Of a stretch of DNA of 36,252 bases, positions 30,396 through 36,252 are shown piece by piece (the first letter of the stretch is position 1; each line of letters begins with the position of its first letter). Origin of the DNA: Gemmatimonadota bacterium (GTDB lineage: Bacteria; Gemmatimonadota; Gemmatimonadetes; Gemmatimonadales; GWC2-71-9); assembly GCA_016794825.1 (NCBI GenBank), contig JAEUJH010000148.1:1-36252 (forward strand), read 5' to 3'. The notes beneath the pieces are model-generated. The model had not been told where the DNA came from. It saw only the letters and a program-made list of their open reading frames with translations, and did not search any database. Both the position numbers and the translations under genes were made by a program.

Positions 30396-32858
30396 ATGAT
30401 CCGCTGGATCTTCCGTGCTCGCGGGTTGGCCCTCGGGTCCGCCGTCACCATCGCCCTCGGGGTCGGGGCCCTCACCACCGCGCTGGGCGTGGCCGACGCG
30501 GCCCTGTGGCGCGATCCCCCGTTCCCCGCCGCCGACGATCTCGTCCTCCTGTTCAGCACCCGCCGGTCCGCCACCGAGACGTCCCGTCCGGAACGATGGT
30601 CGTACCCCAGGATCCAGCGCCTCCGGGCCACGCTCCGCCCCGAAACCCGGATCGCCAACGTCACCCCAACCGCGGTGAGCCTGACCGGCACCGACCTGAC
30701 CGAGCCGTTGCAGGGCGAAGTGGTATCGCCGGAGTACTTCGGCCTGCTCGGCGCGACGCCCGCGATCGGTCGGGTGTTCGGGCCGGACGAGGACCGGGTG
30801 CCCGGCGGGAGCCCGGTCGCCGTCCTTGGCCACGAACTCTGGCGCCGGCGGTTCGGGGCCGACTCGGGCGCCATCGGCCGCATCATCGAGATCAATCGGC
30901 ACCCGCTCACGATCATCGGGGTGCTGCCCGAAGGCTTCCGGGGCGTGTCCGACGCGGCGCAGTTCTGGATCCCGACCACGATGGCCCCCTCGATCAGCTA
31001 CGGCGAGTACCTCACCACCAACCAGAACTTCATCAGCCTGGTGGGTCGGCTGCCCCGCGAGGGGACATTGGCCGACCTGCGGACCGAACTGGCGGCGGTC
31101 ATGCCGTCGATTGCCCGAGCCGTGCCCTCGGACGACGACGACTCGACGACCGTGGTGAGCGCCACGGCGACGTCGCTCGGGACGGCGCGGCTCGCGCCCG
31201 AGCGGCGCCGGGCGGTCTGGCTGCTGCTCGGAGCGGTCGGCGTCCTCCACCTCCTGGCCTGCGCCAACACCGCCAGCCTCCTGCTCGGCCGGGCGATCGC
31301 GCAGCGGCGAGAGGCCGCGGTCCGCCTGTCGCTCGGCAGCGACGCGGGCGCCCTCTTCCGTCGGTATCTGGGCCAGGGCGCCGGGCTGGTGATGGTGGGA
31401 GCGGTAGGCGGCCTGGCGCTGGCCTGGGCGGGGAGCAAGGTCGTCGTCCCCATCAACGCGTGGGGGCCCGGCAGCTTCTACGGTTCGATCGCGAGCTTCT
31501 CCGATCCGGCGTTCGGCTGGCGGACCGTCCTGGCCTGGCTGGCCGTGACGGCGGCGACCATCATCCTGGTCGCATGGGCCCCCGCGGTGGCCACCGTGCG
31601 TGGCGATCTGGCCGGCCACCTCCGAGACGGGGTCCGGAGCGCGAGCGCCGCCGGCGTGTCGCTCCGCCGGCCGACGGCCCGCGGCTTCATCGTCGCGATC
31701 GAATCGGCGCTGGCCGTCCTGCTGCTGGCGGTCGGCAGCCTGATGATCGAGAGCTTTGCTCGACTCCGGGCCACGCCACTGGGCGTCGAGTCGGCGCGGG
31801 TGCTCACGTTCACGCTCCAGCCGCCCGAATCGGATCTCGACCCGACCGGCGCGGCGGCCTTCATCGACCGGATGCTGGCGGCGATCACCTCGGTTCCCGG
31901 CGTGGTGTCCGCCAGCGTCGACGGCGGCGCCCCGCTGAGCGGGAGCGCCAGCACCACGGTGCGGATCGTGGGGCAGGCCGAGCCAGGGCCCGGTCAGGCC
32001 CCCGTGGTCCTGCGGCACTACGTCGGGCCCGACCACTTCGCGACTCTCGGCATTCCGCTGATTCGGGGGCGAGCCTTCACCGATCAGGATCGGGCGGGAC
32101 GTCCACGGGTGGCCATCGTCAGCGAATCGGCGGCGCGCCGGTTCTGGCCCGGGATGGACCCGATCGGCCAGCGGGTCTGGTTCGGCGCGGGCCGGGGGTT
32201 CGATCGGCCGGACTCGACCGCGGAGATCATCGGGATCGTCGGCGACGTGAAGTACCGGCCGCTCGATCGGGAACCGAACCTGGCGAGCTTCTACACCTCG
32301 TACCAGCAGTTCACCTACGGATGGCGCACCTACTTCGTCCGAACCGAGGGCGCGCCGACCCTGGCACTGGCCGGGATTCGCGCGGCCATCCACGCCGTCG
32401 AGCCCAACGTGCCGCTCCGCGAGGTCCGACCGCTGGAGAGCTTGATCGGAGCCTCGTGGTCCCGCAATCGGTTCGACGCGTTCTTCTATGGCGGGTTCGC
32501 GGCGCTGGCGCTGCTCCTCGCGGCCACCGGGATCTACGCGGTGGTGGCGTACGCGGTGAGTCAGCGGGATCGGGAAATCGCGATCCGGATGGCCGTCGGC
32601 GCTTCGCCGGCCGCGGTGTTCCGGCTCGTCATCCGCGAGGGAATGGGATTCCCGATCATCGGCCTCCTGGCGGGCGCGGCGGCGACGTACGGGGTGGCGC
32701 GGCTGCTTCGAAGTTCGGTGTACGGCGTGGCGCCCGATGATCCGAGGATCGTCGCCGTGGCAGCGGTCATGCTGGCGGGGGTGGCGGTGCTGGCGTGCGC
32801 GCTGCCGGCCCGGCGGGCGCTGCGGGTCAATCCGCAGGACTCGCTTCGGGCCGACTGA
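30396..32858 (+). CDS. ADOP-like MacB/FtsX permease lacking the N-terminal domain
   Basis: An 820-residue permease. The first residues, MIRWIFRARGLALGSAVTIALGVGALTTALGVADAALWRDPPF, lead straight into the first helix; the 75-residue cytoplasmic domain of the other ADOP protein (17399-20113) is missing. The duplicated architecture is intact: a first MacB core (about 40-265), helices with VWLLLGAVGVLHLLACANTASLLLGRAIAQRREAAVRLSLGS (about 280-320), a middle helix group, a second core (about 455-690, with FWPGMDPIGQRVWF and IIGIVGDVKYRPLD), and a final FtsX part (AVVAYAVSQRDREIAIRMAVGAS). No ATPase and no PadR gene adjoin. It is a likely envelope transporter or regulator of unknown substrate. It ends 10 bases from the convergent propeller gene. 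Confidence 0.9.
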   Translation: MIRWIFRARGLALGSAVTIALGVGALTTALGVADAALWRDPPFPAADDLVLLFSTRRSATETSRPERWSYPRIQRLRATLRPETRIANVTPTAVSLTGTDLTEPLQGEVVSPEYFGLLGATPAIGRVFGPDEDRVPGGSPVAVLGHELWRRRFGADSGAIGRIIEINRHPLTIIGVLPEGFRGVSDAAQFWIPTTMAPSISYGEYLTTNQNFISLVGRLPREGTLADLRTELAAVMPSIARAVPSDDDDSTTVVSATATSLGTARLAPERRRAVWLLLGAVGVLHLLACANTASLLLGRAIAQRREAAVRLSLGSDAGALFRRYLGQGAGLVMVGAVGGLALAWAGSKVVVPINAWGPGSFYGSIASFSDPAFGWRTVLAWLAVTAATIILVAWAPAVATVRGDLAGHLRDGVRSASAAGVSLRRPTARGFIVAIESALAVLLLAVGSLMIESFARLRATPLGVESARVLTFTLQPPESDLDPTGAAAFIDRMLAAITSVPGVVSASVDGGAPLSGSASTTVRIVGQAEPGPGQAPVVLRHYVGPDHFATLGIPLIRGRAFTDQDRAGRPRVAIVSESAARRFWPGMDPIGQRVWFGAGRGFDRPDSTAEIIGIVGDVKYRPLDREPNLASFYTSYQQFTYGWRTYFVRTEGAPTLALAGIRAAIHAVEPNVPLREVRPLESLIGASWSRNRFDAFFYGGFAALALLLAATGIYAVVAYAVSQRDREIAIRMAVGASPAAVFRLVIREGMGFPIIGLLAGAAATYGVARLLRSSVYGVAPDDPRIVAVAAVMLAGVAVLACALPARRALRVNPQDSLRAD

Positions 32859-32868
32859 CCTTCGGCCC

Positions 32869-34065
32869 TCAGGGCCGCGACAGCACCAGGACTTCGACCG
32901 CGACCTCGTCACCAGTCACCCTCAGGACCGCGATCCGATCATCGCGAACATCCAGCAGTTCGGACGGCCCGGGAACGAGGGGATCGACGTAGGACGGCAG
33001 TTCGAACTGACCCACCGGACTTCCGGCGCGGGAGAATACCCGCCAGGTTCGCCGCAGACCGGTCTTGGTGACATACCCCCCGATCAGCAGATTCCCGCTC
33101 CGGTCCACCCGGATGGCCCCGATGGCCGGGAACTCGGCATCCCCTCGAAGTCCTCGGATTGCCAGGAGATAGTCGGCGGCCACGTCCGGCGCCTGCTCCT
33201 TCAGGGCCGATTCCCACTCCCTTCGTTCCGTGGCGGTCGGTGGCCGTCGCTGGACGGATGCCATCAGCCGGAGCGTCGGGCGAGTACCCTCGAACAGTGT
33301 CACGTCGACCGAGTCGGTCGCCGCGACCGCGACCATGCCCTCGCGCCCCACCATCAGCGCCGTCCGGGCGAAAGGAACCACGAGGTCGGAGCCCGAGCCG
33401 TCCATCGCGACCCGAGCCCGCTCGAGACCACTCCACGGCCCGGTAGTCGCGATCGGAGTCCCGGTCGAATCAAGCTCGAGCAATGGCGCGGGGTCTCGTG
33501 ACTCCGTGCCGAGGGGGGCGGCAACCGTGGCGCCGCGATTGGGGCGTTGTTGCCAATGACCGGCCAGGATCCTCCGATCCGCGAGAACCGTCAGTGGAAC
33601 GATTCCAACGCCGGCGTCCCGACCGACTCTCGGGATCGTCCGCACCACTTCGCCGGACGGCGCAAAGGTCGCCATCCGTCCCGATCCAAAGTCGGTCGCG
33701 AAAGGCAAACCGTCAGCCCCGAGGCCGAGGTGTTGGATCAACCGGAACTCACCCGGCCCATCGCCGGTCCGCCCCACGACGCGGACCAGTCGCCCGCCGA
33801 CGTCGAAAACCAGGATCCTGGTTCCAGCCGTAACCCAGAGCGTCGAGTCGGGCGCGAAGACGGCCTGGACGTTGGGTGACAGGGGGAAGGAGTCGCTCCC
33901 GGGAATCGAGAACGACAGCGTCGGAACCAGTCGAGAAAAGGTGACTTGCTCGAGATCGGAGAGGCGAACAATCGGAATCGCGATGGCGTCGGAAGCCGCC
34001 GGTTCCGGCGGCCCCGACTGCCTGCACGCAGCAACCAGCCCGACCAGCGACAGCCGGGCAGCCAA
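32869..34065 (-). CDS. 6-bladed beta-propeller lipoprotein
   Basis: About 398 residues if initiated at TTG 34065, five bases after the amidohydrolase stop; no ATG or GTG is available and the long frame to the right is a shadow. The N-terminus AARLSLVGLVAACRQSGPP is a lipoprotein signal with Cys near residue 15. The body has repeated NHL-like strands: VFAPDSTLWVTAGTRILVFD, VGRTGDGPGEFRLIQHLGLGADGLPFATDFGSGRMATFAPSG, IGAIRVDRSGNLLIGGY and WRVFSRAGSPVGQFELPSY, as in 6-bladed propeller lipoproteins common in Bacteroidota and Gemmatimonadota. It may bind a carbohydrate or peptide on the cell surface; the ligand is unknown. Coupled downstream of the amidohydrolase. Confidence 0.8.
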   Translation of the reverse strand: MAARLSLVGLVAACRQSGPPEPAASDAIAIPIVRLSDLEQVTFSRLVPTLSFSIPGSDSFPLSPNVQAVFAPDSTLWVTAGTRILVFDVGGRLVRVVGRTGDGPGEFRLIQHLGLGADGLPFATDFGSGRMATFAPSGEVVRTIPRVGRDAGVGIVPLTVLADRRILAGHWQQRPNRGATVAAPLGTESRDPAPLLELDSTGTPIATTGPWSGLERARVAMDGSGSDLVVPFARTALMVGREGMVAVAATDSVDVTLFEGTRPTLRLMASVQRRPPTATERREWESALKEQAPDVAADYLLAIRGLRGDAEFPAIGAIRVDRSGNLLIGGYVTKTGLRRTWRVFSRAGSPVGQFELPSYVDPLVPGPSELLDVRDDRIAVLRVTGDEVAVEVLVLSRP

Positions 34066-34070
34066 ACGCC

Positions 34071-35495
34071 TCAGCGTAGCCCGACCATTCCCTTGACCGA
34101 GGCGATCAGCTTGGCCGAGTCGTACCCCACGCCTTCCTTGAACACCAGCGTCACATTCCGAATCTCCGCCGGCCGCGCCACCGGGTCGCCGTTGATGACG
34201 ACGAGGTCTGCCGCCTTGCCGGCGGCGATGGTGCCGAACCGGTCGGCTTCGCCCAGGATCCGGGCGCCGTTGGCGGAAAGGACCTGAATCGCCTCGACCG
34301 GCGTGAAGCCGCCCTCGAGGAAGAGTTCGTAGTTCCGCTGATCGCCCAGGCCCGCCGGAACGCCGCCGATGCCGCTCGGATCGACGCCGGCCCCAAGCAG
34401 CCCGCCGGCCCGCACGAACGCCAGCTCGTAGGCCAGCATCTTCTTGAAGGCCGCCTCGGTGACGGCTGAGCCCTTCCCCTCCGGGCTCGCCATGTGGGCC
34501 CGCGCCTGGAGGTACGCCTCCCGGGCGGGCGGGTACAGCACGTCCATGGTCCGCTGCTCGATCGGCGGCCGGTTGGCCATCAGGCCCTCGATGATCACCA
34601 CCGTGGACGTCATTGCCACCCGGTGGTCGACCAGGTCCTTGAAGGTGGCTTTGACGGCGGCGCTCTCGAGGTCGAGGTTCTCGAACACGCTCATCTTGAC
34701 GCCAGGGCACTGGTCCGGCCGCTTGTCGGGATCGTACTCCTGATTGGCGAAGAGCCCGTGCTCGACCGCGTCCATGCCGGCCGCCACCGCCTCGCGATAC
34801 CCGATCGAGCAGAGATGCCCGGTGACCTTGACGCCCCGCTTGTGCGCCTCGTCGACCAGGGCCTTGAGCGCCGGCCGGGTAATCCGATCGTACGCCTTGA
34901 GCCACGACGCGCCCTCCTCGGCCCAGTAGGCGGCCTCGCGCCGGGCGGCTTCGGGGGTGACGATCTCGTGCATGATGCCGTGGTTGCCGCCGGGCCCGTT
35001 GATGTAGGGACCGGTGACGTACATCCGCGGCCCCACGGTCTCACCGCCGTCGATGGCGCGCTTCAGGATCATGTCCTGGTAGGGCGCGATGCTCCCGGTG
35101 GTTCGGATGGTGGTGACCCCGGCGGCCAGGTAGAGTCGCGGCGCGCTGACCGGCTGGTGGACGTAGGGCCAGCTGGCGCCACCATAAAACGTGTGGTTGT
35201 GAAGGCCGACCAGGCCGGGAATGACCGTGTGACCCGCCAGCGCGAGGACCCGGGCGCCCTCGGGGATCCGCGCCGAGGCGCTCGGCCCCACCCAGCTGAT
35301 CTTTCCGCCCTGGACGACGATGGTCTGATCCGGCCGGGGCGCGGCGCCGGTGCCGTCGATGACGGTGACGCCGGTGAGCGCGACGATCGGCGCGTCGACC
35401 GCGACGAACGCCCGTTCCGCCGGAGGGAGGTTGGTGGGAGCCTGGGCCGCCAGTGCGGCCGGGAGGGCTACGAGAGCCAACAGCTTGCCGGTCAT
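34071..35495 (-). CDS. Secreted metal-dependent amidohydrolase (imidazolonepropionase-like)
   Basis: A 474-residue exported protein with a signal peptide ending near ALAAQ (residue 18). The amidohydrolase barrel is clear: VTVIDGTGAAP, VQGGKISWVG, and VIPGLVGLHNHTF with the HxH pair near residues 99-101. Bridging Lys lies in ASWLKAYDRI near 201, metal His in VTGHLCS near 226 and VEHGLF near 247, and the catalytic Asp in LLGAGVDPSG near 370. The C-terminal strand GTIAAGKAADLVVINGDPV is the family hallmark. Related exported proteins act on peptides, N-acyl amino acids or imidazolone compounds; the substrate is open. TAGAAT (35532-35527, - strand) is a good -10 about 30 bases upstream of the ATG. 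Confidence 0.92.
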   Translation of the reverse strand: MTGKLLALVALPAALAAQAPTNLPPAERAFVAVDAPIVALTGVTVIDGTGAAPRPDQTIVVQGGKISWVGPSASARIPEGARVLALAGHTVIPGLVGLHNHTFYGGASWPYVHQPVSAPRLYLAAGVTTIRTTGSIAPYQDMILKRAIDGGETVGPRMYVTGPYINGPGGNHGIMHEIVTPEAARREAAYWAEEGASWLKAYDRITRPALKALVDEAHKRGVKVTGHLCSIGYREAVAAGMDAVEHGLFANQEYDPDKRPDQCPGVKMSVFENLDLESAAVKATFKDLVDHRVAMTSTVVIIEGLMANRPPIEQRTMDVLYPPAREAYLQARAHMASPEGKGSAVTEAAFKKMLAYELAFVRAGGLLGAGVDPSGIGGVPAGLGDQRNYELFLEGGFTPVEAIQVLSANGARILGEADRFGTIAAGKAADLVVINGDPVARPAEIRNVTLVFKEGVGYDSAKLIASVKGMVGLR

Positions 35496-35526
35496 CGGTC
35501 GATCTCGGATTGTCGCGGGAACACCA

Positions 35527-35532
35527 ATTCTA
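35527..35532 (-). promoter_or_regulatory. Candidate -10 element of the amidohydrolase gene
   Basis: TAGAAT on the minus strand, 31 bases before the start codon. A -35 at 17 bases (TGGTGC) is poor. The divergent metY leader promoter begins 37 bases away, so both genes share a 143-base regulatory gap up to the leader peptide. Confidence 0.4.
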
Positions 35533-35568
35533 CGACACCGCCGCCGCCAGCACCACGACGGGCCGACC

Positions 35569-35598
35569 TTGACGCGCCCGAGGCGCCCGGCCTAGCTT
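35569..35598 (+). promoter_or_regulatory. Promoter of the metY leader transcript
   Basis: TTGACG (35569-35574), 18 bases, TAGCTT (35593-35598). This is the best -35/-10 pair in the window. The predicted start near 35605 gives a 5' leader of about 230 bases before metY, ending with a terminator, and puts the leader peptide start about 34 bases in. Confidence 0.65.
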
Positions 35599-35638
35599 GC
35601 GACCGCTGATCGTCCGGACCCCAGTCGAGGACCCGCTC

Positions 35639-35743
35639 GTGACCGACCGCTCGCGCCAGAGCATGATGTGTTGTTGTCGCATGGACATCCCCTCGGGGGT
35701 GGCCCGCGCCAGCACGCGTCCCGGTCAGGTGGACCAAAGCTAG
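35639..35743 (+). CDS. Cys/Met leader peptide (34 aa), attenuation sensor
   Basis: A short open frame starting at GTG 35639 with GAGG eight bases upstream, and stopping at TAG 35741-35743. It begins MTDRSRQSMMCCCR: two Met codons (35663, 35666), then three consecutive TGT Cys codons (35669-35677). Cys is normally encoded by TGC in this GC-rich genome, so three TGT in a row are notable. An internal ATG at 35663 would give a 26-residue version but has no ribosome-binding site. The peptide is followed 27 bases later by a strong terminator and then by metY, a sulfur-assimilation gene. I infer that ribosome stalling at the Cys codons when charged Cys-tRNA is low controls read-through. No function as a free peptide is implied. 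Confidence 0.75.
   Translation: MTDRSRQSMMCCCRMDIPSGVARASTRPGQVDQS

Positions 35744-36252
<509 letters not shown>

Noticed and set aside
30288-32912. An 874-codon minus-strand frame opposite the second ADOP permease
   Set aside because: Same reasons; very Arg/Gly/Asp-rich and no domain signature.
35663-35743. ATG 35663 as start of the metY leader peptide
   Set aside because: It has no ribosome-binding site. GTG 35639 in the same frame has GAGG at eight bases and also contains the Met-Met-Cys-Cys-Cys run.

Overview
The window is 36.25 kb of very GC-rich bacterial chromosome, densely coded on both strands. It contains no rRNA, tRNA, CRISPR array, insertion sequence or phage gene. Three things point to Gemmatimonadota, or a close relative such as Acidobacteriota: two large 'acidobacterial duplicated orphan permease' (ADOP) type MacB/FtsX permeases, one paired with a PadR repressor; a short ECF-type sigma factor directly followed by a Ser/Thr kinase with TPRs; and several secreted Big2/propeller lipoproteins. 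The assignment is an inference from gene content and style, not from a marker gene.

Left part (1-9035, all +): the tail of an M20 peptidase, two alpha/beta hydrolases and a Tat-exported Gfo/Idh/MocA protein of GH109 type form a tightly packed run, partly with 4-bp start/stop overlaps. A secreted metallo-beta-lactamase-fold hydrolase, a small secreted protein of unknown function, and a three-gene unit of exported proteins around a periplasmic ClpP-like protein follow.

Middle (9045-20520): an ECF sigma/kinase operon (-) is divergent from a lipoprotein with about 14 Asp-box-like propeller units. Then come a serine beta-lactamase-like hydrolase, a DUF429 protein and a DinB protein (all -, probably one transcript, with a 10-codon mini-ORF before DinB), and a PadR-ADOP operon (-). 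The PadR promoter is bracketed by two inverted copies of a CCCCT...AGGGG palindrome.

Right part (20532-36252): a HIT-like protein, a RibD/DHFR-like reductase, an SDR oxidoreductase, two exported proteins of uncertain function, a PLP aminotransferase, an amidase, an RCC1-type lipoprotein, an exported DinB protein, a second ADOP permease without the usual N-terminal domain, a 6-bladed propeller lipoprotein and a secreted amidohydrolase. At the right edge is the start of a metY-type O-acetylhomoserine sulfhydrylase.

The most interesting element is the 270-bp leader of that last gene (35569-35839). It has a good promoter, a 34-codon peptide with a Met-Met-Cys-Cys-Cys run, a candidate antiterminator segment at the leader stop codon, and a perfect 11-bp intrinsic terminator before the metY start. 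This is the full architecture of a ribosome-mediated, cysteine-sensing transcription attenuator. A second, window-wide signal is that 8 of the 9 TTA codons I could find lie in the context NCG-TTA-GG(C/T), seven of them in the exact octamer CGTTAGGC.
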